DNA from: JAUILH01 sp965230535
Lineage (GTDB): Bacteria > Bacteroidota > Bacteroidia > Flavobacteriales_D > JAUILH01
Reading direction: 5' to 3'
DNA: 64,000 nucleotides
NCBI GenBank assembly: GCA_965230535.1
Contig: OZ246009.1
Span: forward strand, 1,736,001 to 1,800,000
Position 1 is the stretch's first letter, and each line of letters begins with the position of its first letter. Both the position numbers and the translations under genes were made by a program. Of this stretch, positions 18,303-26,332 are shown in pieces. The notes under the pieces are model-generated. The model was given only the letters and a program-made list of their open reading frames with translations. It was not told the DNA's origin and made no database searches.

Positions 18303-19649
18303 ATGAAAAACATTTTGGTAATCGGAGCAGGTAGATCTTCATCATCTTTGATCAAATATTTATTGGATCATGCAGCTGATGAAGGGTGGAGAGTAAGAGT
18401 AGGGGATATGAACCTTGAATTGGCAAAAAGTAAGGTGAATGGGAGTACCCATGGAGAAGCCTTTGAATTGAATGCTTTGGACCAAAATCAAAGAGATGCT
18501 GCACTTGAAAATATGGATTTGGTTGTATCCATGCTGCCTGCAAGATTCCACATTGAGGTAGCTAAAGAGTGCATTGAAAAAAGAATTCCAATCATCACGC
18601 CTTCTTACATTTCTAAAGAGATGAAAGAACTGGATGCAGCCGCCAAAGAAGCTGGTGTTATCCTGTTAAATGAGATTGGTGTTGATCCGGGAATTGATCA
18701 TTTGTCTGCAAAGAAAGTACTCGACGAAATTGAAGAAGCCAATGGTGAAATGATCGCTTTTGAATCGTTTACTGGCGGACTTATCGCGCCGGAAAGTGAT
18801 GATAATCCATGGAACTACAAATTTACCTGGAACCCAAGAAATGTGGTGCTGGCCGGACAAGGTGGTGCTGCCAAGTTTATCCAGGAAGGGAAGTACAAGT
18901 ATATTCCTTACCACAAATTGTTCAGGAGAACTGAGATCATAGAGATCGATGGTTATGGAAAGTTTGAAGGCTATGCCAACCGCGATTCTTTGAAGTATCG
19001 TGATGTGTACGGACTGGAGAATATCCCGACCATATTTAGAGGAACGTTTAGAAGAGTAGGGTTCTGCCGGGCCTGGAATTACCTGGTTCAATTGGGAATG
19101 ACGGATGACAGTTATACCATTGAGAATTCAGAGAACATGACCTACCGTGAGTTTACGAACTCCTTTTTGGCATATAGCAGGCACGATTCTGTTGAATTGA
19201 AATTGAGATATCAACTTAAGATAGAACAAGACGATCCGACCTACGAAAAACTAGCTTGGCTGGGTATTTTTAGCGAGACTAAGGTTGGCTTAAAGAATGC
19301 CACGCCTGCTCAGATTCTTCAGAAAATCCTTGAAGAAAAATGGTCACTTAAAGATGATGACAAAGACATGATCGTGATGTGGCACAGATTTGTTTTCAAG
19401 GTACAGAACGAACTAAAAGAGATTCATTCTTCAATGGTATATATTGGTCAGGATGACGTGTATACAGCTATGAGCGATACCGTTGGTCTGCCAGTAGCCA
19501 TTTGTGCCAAGATGATTCTAAACGGAACAATTGGCATCACAGGAGTACGCCTTCCAATAGAAAAAGAGATTTACCAACCAGTCTTAAAGGAGTTGGAGTC
19601 TTTCGGAATTAAGTTCAACGAAAAAGAAGTTGAAGCCAAGCTGTACTAG
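18303..19649 (+). CDS. Saccharopine dehydrogenase family protein (NADP+, L-glutamate forming type)
   Basis: This 448-residue protein begins with a Rossmann dinucleotide motif (ILVIGAGRSSSSLIKYL, residues 4-20). The catalytic-domain features of LYS9-like saccharopine reductases follow: VSMLPARFHIEVAKECIE, LLNEIGVDPGIDHLSAKK and FESFTGGLIAPESDDNPWNYKFTW. In this branch the enzyme interconverts saccharopine with alpha-aminoadipate semialdehyde and glutamate, in lysine metabolism. Because its usual partner enzymes are not in the window, the direction (catabolic or other) is not shown. Its stop overlaps the convergent gene by four bases. Confidence 0.9.
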   Translation: MKNILVIGAGRSSSSLIKYLLDHAADEGWRVRVGDMNLELAKSKVNGSTHGEAFELNALDQNQRDAALENMDLVVSMLPARFHIEVAKECIEKRIPIITPSYISKEMKELDAAAKEAGVILLNEIGVDPGIDHLSAKKVLDEIEEANGEMIAFESFTGGLIAPESDDNPWNYKFTWNPRNVVLAGQGGAAKFIQEGKYKYIPYHKLFRRTEIIEIDGYGKFEGYANRDSLKYRDVYGLENIPTIFRGTFRRVGFCRAWNYLVQLGMTDDSYTIENSENMTYREFTNSFLAYSRHDSVELKLRYQLKIEQDDPTYEKLAWLGIFSETKVGLKNATPAQILQKILEEKWSLKDDDKDMIVMWHRFVFKVQNELKEIHSSMVYIGQDDVYTAMSDTVGLPVAICAKMILNGTIGITGVRLPIEKEIYQPVLKELESFGIKFNEKEVEAKLY

Positions 19650-20386
19650 TCGTCCTGCGTTAAAATAATCTGCCTTGTTTTGAGGTCGTAGGTGATGGAA
19701 TACCAGCCATCGTCAAATAAACGTGTGGCAATTACACCAAGTTTTTCAGAATAATCAGGAAAATGATCTTCTATGATTCCCTGGTTAATGAACTTTTCAT
19801 CATAAATGGCTTTGGTCTTGAAGAATTCGAAAAAACTAATGTTGCTCCAGTAATAGCATTTAATTGGTGAACCATATTTCCAACCATTTTCATCAATCAG
19901 TTTAAAGCTGGGAAAGCAAGCATGATCAGAATACCATGCATAGATTGAATCCTTAGCACTTCCATTCTTTATCCTAAAAGTAATTTTGGGATGATCCATA
20001 AACCACGATTGGAATTTAAAATGGGCAGCTTCATAGTTGGTGTCCATTTGCTCGCTCCATATTTTTAGACTGTCGTAACTCAGTTTCCATGAGGGAACGA
20101 TATCAATACTCCCGCAACATGCCAATATAAAGGTGTAGGAGGAATCATGTTTGAAATCACATAAAATTTTCGTTTCATAGGAGTTAGCGCCTCCGGAAAT
20201 TTGAAGTGTATCAAAAACTGAACTCGCAGTGGTTATAGTTCTGTAAGATGAATCAATGGTGTTGTATTCATGGCCATTGATTTTGATCGAGATTTTTCTT
20301 CCGGCATTAGAGTTTACCTTAAATGTTTTTTGAGAGAACCCGTATGTGAGAAAACCAGAAAGTAGTAAGGCTATTAGATATTTCAT
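19646..20386 (-). CDS. Uncharacterised secreted protein
   Basis: This 246-residue protein has a signal peptide (LIALLLSGFLTYGFSQ) followed by KTFKVNSNAGRKISIKINGHEYN, a beta-rich domain. A central part contains several cysteines and aromatic residues. No family is recognised. The gene is 21 bases downstream of the trmN6-like gene on the same strand and may be cotranscribed with it. Confidence 0.7.
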   Translation of the reverse strand: MKYLIALLLSGFLTYGFSQKTFKVNSNAGRKISIKINGHEYNTIDSSYRTITTASSVFDTLQISGGANSYETKILCDFKHDSSYTFILACCGSIDIVPSWKLSYDSLKIWSEQMDTNYEAAHFKFQSWFMDHPKITFRIKNGSAKDSIYAWYSDHACFPSFKLIDENGWKYGSPIKCYYWSNISFFEFFKTKAIYDEKFINQGIIEDHFPDYSEKLGVIATRLFDDGWYSITYDLKTRQIILTQDD

Positions 20387-20407
20387 TTTGTCGTGAAATC
20401 ATGTTCA

Positions 20408-21103
20408 TCAATAATGAGGATGAAACTCGGTTGTGAGGGTCTTATATTCGTTTGAATAGTCGTTATCCTCTTTCCTTAAAATGAAAGTTTTCTTTTTTGG
20501 TACAAACTTCTCTTTTCCCCAACATGAAACAACTCGTTTCAGCTCTCTGTTGGCTTTGGGTAAAATGTCAGTCTGATGTATCAAATGTCCAAACCCCAAT
20601 TCAATACACAGTTTAAAATAGGCGGGTGGACAGATTAACCAGAATTGACCGTCGTCTTTTAACAAGCCCATCGATTTCTCCATTAGAATAGCTGGTTCCA
20701 AAGAATTGGTGGAACGAGTATTGGAGCGTCTGCCATTCTCTGATAAGAAATCTTCAAGATGATAGGGTGGGTTGGAGACAATTAAATCGTAGGTAGAATC
20801 AAATGGGTGTGTTTCAAAGCTGGATTGGATTGTCCTCATTCTTTCAGCAAATGGACTGTTGTCAGAATTCAACTTTGCTTCCTCATACGAAACAGGATCC
20901 TTTTCCAGAAGATCTACCTTGGCTTCAGGGAACCTTTGAGCCAACATCAGGCCTATAATACCGGTTCCGGAACCAATGTCCAGAATGTGCTTTGGAGCGG
21001 GATGATTAGCTAACGCACCAAGCAAGACAGCGTCTGTGCCCACCTTCATGGCAGCATTTTCCTGTTGAATAGAGAATTGCTTGAAACGAAAGGGCTTGCC
21101 CAC
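20408..21103 (-). CDS. trmN6: tRNA1(Val) (adenine(37)-N6)-methyltransferase
   Basis: This SAM-dependent N6-adenine methyltransferase has 231 residues. FRFKQFSIQQENAAMKVGTDAVLLG at the start is characteristic of the YfiC/TrmN6 family. Motif I is ILDIGSGTGIIGL (about 40-52) and the catalytic NPPY motif is VSNPPYHLEDF (near 110). It starts at GTG one base after the rimM stop, so it belongs to the rpsP-rimM transcript. The family assignment is strong; the exact tRNA substrate is inferred from homologues. Confidence 0.9.
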   Translation of the reverse strand: MGKPFRFKQFSIQQENAAMKVGTDAVLLGALANHPAPKHILDIGSGTGIIGLMLAQRFPEAKVDLLEKDPVSYEEAKLNSDNSPFAERMRTIQSSFETHPFDSTYDLIVSNPPYHLEDFLSENGRRSNTRSTNSLEPAILMEKSMGLLKDDGQFWLICPPAYFKLCIELGFGHLIHQTDILPKANRELKRVVSCWGKEKFVPKKKTFILRKEDNDYSNEYKTLTTEFHPHY

Positions 21104-21104
21104 T

Positions 21105-21614
21105 TTATTCGTTAAGGTTTAAAAGCCCGTCAGGAACGACGGTATAAATGGTTTGATTGGCTTCATCCACTTTCTGAATAAGTGCATCATTAAGTGGAAG
21201 CATGACTTCTTCATCATCTATGATCATCATGGCGAGCATATTGTTTGGAATATCAATCACCTCTTCAATGGTACCAAGCTCAGAGTTGTCTTCTGAAGAA
21301 ATGATCGTAAAACCAGTCCATGGATGGGCATCATCTTCTTCCTCAATAATGTCACTTGAGACAAATGCAGATGTGCTCTTGAGTCTTTTGGCTCCCTGTT
21401 CGTCATCTATGTCTTCGAACTTAACAATAAACATATCGTTGGCCTGATGAGAAATGCTCTCAATGAAAAATGGCACCGACGAGCCATTCACCTCCAATAG
21501 AAACATGTCCTGTTCTAAAATGGGAGCCGCATTGGTCAAAATGCACTTCAACTTCACCGCTCCTTTGTAGCCATGAGGTTTGGTAATGTATCCAATATGT
21601 GTTAAGTCATCCAT
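21105..21614 (-). CDS. rimM: Ribosome maturation factor RimM
   Basis: RimM binds ribosomal protein S19 and helps assemble the 30S head. The 169-residue protein has the N-terminal RimM barrel (HIGYITKPHGYKGAVKLKCILTN) and the C-terminal PRC barrel (LGTIEEVIDIPNNMLAMMI ... MLPLNDALIQKVD). It follows rpsP, the usual neighbour, with a hairpin between the two genes that could attenuate or end part of the transcription. Confidence 0.95.
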   Translation of the reverse strand: MDDLTHIGYITKPHGYKGAVKLKCILTNAAPILEQDMFLLEVNGSSVPFFIESISHQANDMFIVKFEDIDDEQGAKRLKSTSAFVSSDIIEEEDDAHPWTGFTIISSEDNSELGTIEEVIDIPNNMLAMMIIDDEEVMLPLNDALIQKVDEANQTIYTVVPDGLLNLNE

Positions 21615-21621
21615 AGAAACT

Positions 21622-21656
21622 AAAAACCCTGATTCCGTAAACGAAACCAGGGTTTT
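21622..21656 (-). terminator. Hairpin between rpsP and rimM
   Basis: On the minus strand AAACCCTG and CAGGGTTT pair across a 16-base loop and a short T run follows. It can act as a partial terminator or attenuator that lowers rimM-trmN6 expression relative to rpsP. Confidence 0.6.
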
Positions 21657-21674
21657 AAAATAGGTATAAAAATC

Positions 21675-22409
21675 TTATTCAGCTTTTTCTTCACCTTCTT
21701 CAGAAGCTTCTTCCTTAGCCTCAGATTTAGGAGCTTCTTCTTCGGCCGGAGCCTCTTCTTTTGCTGGCTCTTCAGCCGGTGCTTCCTCAGCCTCTGGTGC
21801 TTCTTCAGCAGCCGCTTCAGCCGGTGCTTCCTCAGCCTCTGGTGCTTCTTCAGCAGCCGCTTCAACAGGAGCTTCCTCAGTTGCCTCAGCAGCTGGTGCC
21901 TCTTCAGTAGCAGCCTCTGGTGCTTCAGTAGCTTCAACCTCTTCAGCTAGTGGTGAGTTCTTAGCAGCCAATTCAGCAGCTCTTGCATCATTTACAGCTT
22001 TTTCAGCAGCCAATCTGTCAGCAGCTTCTTTTGCCGCAGCAGCAGATAAACCATCTACTTTAGCTTGAACCTTAGCAGCTTTCTCTGCTTTCCATGCTTC
22101 AAATTTCTTGTCAGCTTCCGCTTGTTTTAAAGCGCCCTTAGCAACACCTTTATCCAGGTGGTTTTTCATCAATACACCTTCGTAAGACAAAATAGCTTTA
22201 GCTGTATCAGTTGGTTGTGCACCTTTTTTGATCCAGTCCAATGCTCTGTCAAATTTCAAGTTGATGGTTGCAGGGTTAGTGTTTGGATTGTAAGTTCCGA
22301 TTTTTTCGATGAACTTACCGTCTCTTTTTGCGCGGGCATCTGCCGCTACTACGTGGTAAAATGGTTTTCCTTTTTTACCGTGTCTTTGCAATCTAATTTT
22401 AGTTGCCAT
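21675..22409 (-). CDS. rpsP: 30S ribosomal protein S16 with long acidic Ala/Glu/Pro-rich C-terminal extension
   Basis: Residues 1 to about 80 are a normal S16 (KIRLQRHGKKGKPFYHVV, IGTYNPNTNPATINL). The family is usually 80-100 residues, but here the protein runs to 244. The extension has a Lys/Ala-rich helical part (about 90-150) and then a low-complexity Ala-Glu-Pro tail of about 85 residues. The tail is encoded by an almost perfect 45-base tandem duplication. Long S16 tails are known in Bacteroidota. The tail is probably exposed and disordered. The gene heads the rpsP-rimM-trmN6 cluster. Confidence 0.96.
   Translation of the reverse strand: MATKIRLQRHGKKGKPFYHVVAADARAKRDGKFIEKIGTYNPNTNPATINLKFDRALDWIKKGAQPTDTAKAILSYEGVLMKNHLDKGVAKGALKQAEADKKFEAWKAEKAAKVQAKVDGLSAAAAKEAADRLAAEKAVNDARAAELAAKNSPLAEEVEATEAPEAATEEAPAAEATEEAPVEAAAEEAPEAEEAPAEAAAEEAPEAEEAPAEEPAKEEAPAEEEAPKSEAKEEASEEGEEKAE
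21778..21864. repeat. 45-base tandem repeat in the rpsP tail
   Basis: Two adjacent copies of a 45-base unit (second copy 42 bases) read GGTGCTTCCTCAGCCTCTGG onward and encode a 15-residue Ala-Glu-Pro unit. Copy number could vary by slippage without breaking the frame. Confidence 0.85.
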
Positions 22410-22484
22410 AGTGATTAATAGTTAAAGGGTACGAAACCCCGATCATTAATTAGTTAAATCTGCCCAATTTTTGGAACAGGGGCG

Positions 22485-22515
22485 CAAATATCCAATTTTA
22501 TTCCTGAGAACACAA
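22485..22515 (-). promoter_or_regulatory. Candidate promoter of the rpsP operon
   Basis: On the minus strand TTG (22513-22515) is followed after 20 bases by GATATTTG (22485-22492), one base from the TAnnTTTG consensus. It leaves a leader of about 70 bases before rpsP. Confidence 0.4.
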
Positions 22516-22532
22516 GGTTTTACTAAAGAATC

Positions 22533-23165
22533 TCACTCTTGTCGGTATTTTTTCGGGTCCTTTTCCCATTTTCTGCTCGATTTACCCCTGTTTCGCTCTA
22601 TAATCCAGTCCTCATTTTCCGACAATTTAAACAAGTGTTTTCTCAATTTCCTGGGGTAGAAAAACTTGTAGGTATTTCCTTTTCTTGACCTCTTTTTTAT
22701 GATGCCATGCTGGCCTAATACATCTCCTGTGGCAGCGGCACATCTCATTCCGATAAAGGCGTAATCATAGGGTGTTTTTTCCATGTAAGCTTTCAGGGTA
22801 GCAAGCATGTTTTGTTTAGTAATGGAATCAACGGGAATCACAAAACTGGTGTAGTTCATTCCGGACGTGTCTTTTTCCCAATTGGCAGTACTGGCACTCG
22901 AAAAGCTGCTATGACAGGCTTTTCTGTGTCCAACAATATGAAATCTGCCAACCGGACCAAAGCCATATGCTCTCTTGTCAATTTCTATGGTCACATGTCC
23001 ACCATGAATTCCGCCAAACCATTTACTCTCATGGTTTTTGTGTCCTTTAGCCGGTTTGGAACCGTATAAGAAGTGAACTTTTATGGTGTCTGAAGTTTGC
23101 GCATTCGTCTGAACAAAGGCGAATAGGAGTACACAATTGAGTAAAAATTGTTTCCGAATGAGCAT
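22533..23165 (-). CDS. Uncharacterised secreted protein
   Basis: This 210-residue protein has a signal peptide (FLLNCVLLFAFVQTNAQ). The mature part contains HKNHESKWFGGIHGGHVTIEI and YDYAFIGMRCAAATGDVLGQHG, with a cysteine and several histidines. This resembles the circularised-papain (NlpC/P60-like, DUF4105) arrangement with a His first and a Cys later, but the match is too weak to assign. The C-terminus is strongly basic (KRSRKGNTYKFFYPRKLRKH). Transcribed alone, divergent from the quinoprotein operon. Confidence 0.7.
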   Translation of the reverse strand: MLIRKQFLLNCVLLFAFVQTNAQTSDTIKVHFLYGSKPAKGHKNHESKWFGGIHGGHVTIEIDKRAYGFGPVGRFHIVGHRKACHSSFSSASTANWEKDTSGMNYTSFVIPVDSITKQNMLATLKAYMEKTPYDYAFIGMRCAAATGDVLGQHGIIKKRSRKGNTYKFFYPRKLRKHLFKLSENEDWIIERNRGKSSRKWEKDPKKYRQE

Positions 23166-23209
23166 ACTGTAAAAATACGGAATGCCTTATCTTTAGCAAA
23201 ATTTAGCTC

Positions 23210-24592
23210 TTGACTATTCGGTGGTATATATTGGCAGTATTGCTGGTCTACATTCAAACAGGCTTATCGCAATACATTTACACAAGTGTGAAAACGGATT
23301 TGGAATATCCGGTTGCATTTGTTTTGGATGACAGTGGAAAATTCTATGTAAGTCTCAAAGGAGGTGCAGGGGCAACTCCCTCAGCTACAGCTACCGTGGA
23401 GGTGATCGATACGAACGGTGTGGCTCTTGGGCAAATTTGGGATTTTACAGATTCCGTTGAAACGTACTACGAAAGAGGAGTACTAGGAGTCGCTTTGGAT
23501 CCCGATTTCAATACCAATCATTACCTGTATACCTTTTACAATCACAAGAGTCCTGCTAAGATCAGGATAGTAAGGTTTGAGGTTCAGGCTGATACTGGTA
23601 CGAATCCAACGATTATTCTGGATATTGATGATCCCAATACTTCCGGAAAACATACCGGAGGGAATATCCACTTTCGACCAGGAGATCCTGATTATTTGTA
23701 TGTAACTATTGGAGACAGAGGTGTGGAAAATCATTCTGTAGACTTGTCTAATCCTTGGGGGAAGATTTTGAGGATTCATAAAAACGGCAGCATTCCTACA
23801 GACAATCCTTTTTATGATGATGGAGATCCATCAAACCTTAATGATGACAGAATTTGGGCCTATGGCCTTAGGAATAGTTTTGATTTTACGTTTAGCTTTC
23901 TGAACGATTCCCTATATGCCACAGAGAATGGAGAAAATACCATGGATGAAGTCAACCAAATCTCTCCAATGAATGACTATGGTTGGCCTCTATGCGAGGG
24001 GACATCAGATTATATGGGCTCGTGCGCTACTCCCGGACTTTCTGCTCCAATTACGACTTTTGGACAGCTGGCAACGTCACTGCCTTCGGTAACGGGAATC
24101 TTGTTTTACAGTCACAGTTTAATGCCGGAATTTACCAATCACATGTTGGTAACCACATTTACAGATGGAAGTATCCGAGATATAGAATTGGGAAATGCAC
24201 CCCAATATGACACTACTCTGTCGGCAAATACTATTGTGAATTTAGCGCTCAATAGTTTAGTTGATATTCTTCAGGGACCACATGGTTGTATTTACTTACT
24301 GAGTGGAGGTTTTACAACGGCTGGCAGAATTATTAAGATGTGTCCCGACCTGAGTGGAGTATGGGATGAAGCCGTGGAAGAATTAGAACTATTCCCGAAT
24401 CCAACACAAGGAAAACTTCATTTTTCGGAACACATAGAAACATTACAAGTACTCAGTTTTGATGGAAAGCTGGTACTTGAAAAAAATGTGAACGCCAAAG
24501 AAATTAATTTACCTTCAATTCCTTCGGGAATGTACCTGATCCGTGCAAAAAATCAGCATAAAACCTTCTTTGGAAAGTTTGTCAAACAATAA
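23210..24592 (+). CDS. PQQ-dependent sugar dehydrogenase-like protein with T9SS sorting tail
   Basis: This 460-residue protein starts at TTG and has a signal peptide (LAVLLVYIQTGLSQ). It is a six-bladed glucose/sorbosone dehydrogenase-type propeller: RGVLGVALDPDFNTNHYLYTFYNH, HTGGNIHFRPGDPDYLYVTIGD, NPWGKILRIHKNG and IWAYGLRNSFDF are family hallmarks. The last 75 residues (ELFPNPTQGKLHFSE ... GMYLIRAKNQ) form a type A T9SS sorting domain, so the protein is exported to the surface or medium. It is first in a three-gene operon with a VCBS/ASPIC protein and a five-heme cytochrome. The substrate is unknown. Confidence 0.88.
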   Translation: MTIRWYILAVLLVYIQTGLSQYIYTSVKTDLEYPVAFVLDDSGKFYVSLKGGAGATPSATATVEVIDTNGVALGQIWDFTDSVETYYERGVLGVALDPDFNTNHYLYTFYNHKSPAKIRIVRFEVQADTGTNPTIILDIDDPNTSGKHTGGNIHFRPGDPDYLYVTIGDRGVENHSVDLSNPWGKILRIHKNGSIPTDNPFYDDGDPSNLNDDRIWAYGLRNSFDFTFSFLNDSLYATENGENTMDEVNQISPMNDYGWPLCEGTSDYMGSCATPGLSAPITTFGQLATSLPSVTGILFYSHSLMPEFTNHMLVTTFTDGSIRDIELGNAPQYDTTLSANTIVNLALNSLVDILQGPHGCIYLLSGGFTTAGRIIKMCPDLSGVWDEAVEELELFPNPTQGKLHFSEHIETLQVLSFDGKLVLEKNVNAKEINLPSIPSGMYLIRAKNQHKTFFGKFVKQ

Positions 24593-24597
24593 AAAAT

Positions 24598-26328
24598 ATG
24601 AATAAAGTATCCCTATCTCTTCTAAGCATTGGACTGGTTGCTTCAATTAATACCATCCATGCACAAGTGTCTTTCACTTCTGCAAATAACCTAATTGGGT
24701 TTCCGGGCTATGCAAGTGATCACCCTATTGCAATCGTAGACATAGATGGAGATAAGAAGGACGATCTGGTAGTGTTAGATAGTGGAAAGTACTTTAACAT
24801 CCATTTTCAAAATGCTTCAGGTGTGCCGTTTACCTGGTATAATCACACAACCCAAATTTCCACTTCAAGTGCCTGGGGTATGTGTGCAGGAGATGTTGGA
24901 GAAGATGGTAATACAGATATCTTGTTTGGAGGGAGCTATGATGACCTGCATCTGATTGGTTACAATTCAATTGCAGGAAGTTATATCAATACTGATCTTG
25001 GACAGTCTCTATTCCTTCAGGGTGTGAATTTCGCGGATATTGATCATAACGGAACTCTGGACATATTTGCTTGTCATGATGATGGTAGAAGCCTGGTTAT
25101 GCTAGGAGATGGAAATGGAAATTTCACTCAGGATGATAACCACATAGATACTGACTTACCTAATGGAAGTGACAACTCTGGTAATTATGGTTCTGTTTTT
25201 ACGGATTTCGATAACGATGGGGATATAGATTTGTATGTGGCCAAATGTCGTCAGGGGGTAACAGATCCTACCGACTTTAGAAGAATCAATATTCTCTTCG
25301 TGAATGATGGAAATGGGAACTATACAGAAGCTGCTGCCGCAGCCGGAATTGATTCAGGAGAGCAGTCATGGTCCGCAGATTTTGCAGACATAGACAACGA
25401 TGGAGATATGGATTTATTCATTGGTCAGCATAGTACGGCCAGTCAGCTTTTTGAGAATAACGGCAATGGAACTTTTACGGACATTTCACTAAGTGCAGGA
25501 GTCACTTCTCCTGATCCGGCTTATGTGATTCAAAGCGTGTTTGAAGATTTCGACAACGACGGATGGATCGATTTACTGGTAACTGGTGCTAATGAGTATG
25601 TCTTCTATATGAACAATGGAGACGGTACTTTCGACTATTCCAACCAACCTGTTGTAGGTGTTGATATTAACTCGTTTGCACTGGGAGATTTAAACTCAGA
25701 TGGATTTACAGATTTCTTCGCTACGCCTTACGGATATGGCGGTTGGACCGGAGTTGGAAGTGATAGCCTTTATTTAAACGATGGAAATTCGAATAATTAC
25801 CTGACAGTGACTTTGGAAGGCACCGTTTCAAATATTGGAGGCATTGGTGCATGGGTAGAAATCTTTGGTCCATGGGGAGTACAGGTTCGTGAAATCAGGT
25901 CAGGAGCCAGTTACGGGATTCAAAACAGTTTAAATGCTCACTTTGGAGTTGGTACCAGCTCTCAAATCGATTCTTTACATGTGAAATGGCCTTCTGGTAT
26001 TGTTGATGTGCATTATGATGTAAACGCTAATCAATTCTTTCATGTTGTAGAAGGTGAGAACGTACTGAATATTCAGGAACGAGATAAAATAACCTTGTCT
26101 ATGTATCCAAATCCAACGTCAGAGAATCTGGTACTTAACTTTAGAAATTTTGAAGAGGATTTAGATTTGATGATCTACGATTCCAAAGGCTCATTAATCA
26201 AACAATTCAACCCATCGGTATCACATGAGATCATTCACGTTGGTTCATGGGATTCGGGTAACTATTTCATTGAATTGAGGCGCAAAGGAAAGCTGTTGGA
26301 AAGTCATCAATTTGTTGTAACAGATTAA
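24598..26328 (+). CDS. FG-GAP/VCBS-repeat protein with ASPIC/UnbV domain and T9SS sorting tail
   Basis: This 576-residue secreted protein has a signal peptide ending at IHAQ. Repeated Ca-binding-like motifs of integrin-type propellers follow (DIDGDKKDDL, DFDNDGDIDLY, DIDNDGDMDLF, DFDNDGWIDLL, DLNSDGFTDFF). An ASPIC/UnbV domain lies near 400-470 (GAWVEIFGPWGVQVREIRSG ... LHVKWPSGIVD). A T9SS tail is at the end (LSMYPNPTSENLVLNF). Such CRTAC1-like proteins are surface-exposed and often bind carbohydrate or protein. It is five bases after the quinoprotein gene and four before the cytochrome gene. Confidence 0.88.
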   Translation: MNKVSLSLLSIGLVASINTIHAQVSFTSANNLIGFPGYASDHPIAIVDIDGDKKDDLVVLDSGKYFNIHFQNASGVPFTWYNHTTQISTSSAWGMCAGDVGEDGNTDILFGGSYDDLHLIGYNSIAGSYINTDLGQSLFLQGVNFADIDHNGTLDIFACHDDGRSLVMLGDGNGNFTQDDNHIDTDLPNGSDNSGNYGSVFTDFDNDGDIDLYVAKCRQGVTDPTDFRRINILFVNDGNGNYTEAAAAAGIDSGEQSWSADFADIDNDGDMDLFIGQHSTASQLFENNGNGTFTDISLSAGVTSPDPAYVIQSVFEDFDNDGWIDLLVTGANEYVFYMNNGDGTFDYSNQPVVGVDINSFALGDLNSDGFTDFFATPYGYGGWTGVGSDSLYLNDGNSNNYLTVTLEGTVSNIGGIGAWVEIFGPWGVQVREIRSGASYGIQNSLNAHFGVGTSSQIDSLHVKWPSGIVDVHYDVNANQFFHVVEGENVLNIQERDKITLSMYPNPTSENLVLNFRNFEEDLDLMIYDSKGSLIKQFNPSVSHEIIHVGSWDSGNYFIELRRKGKLLESHQFVVTD

Positions 26329-26332
26329 TTAA

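Noticed and set aside
18666..19091. 141-residue antisense frame in the saccharopine dehydrogenase gene
   Set aside because: It is a shadow of a conserved coding frame with no homology of its own.
21620..21937. Open frame of 105 residues very rich in Lys, Leu and Arg on the minus strand
   Set aside because: It is the shifted reading of the repetitive Ala/Glu-rich rpsP tail; the composition is a by-product of the repeat.
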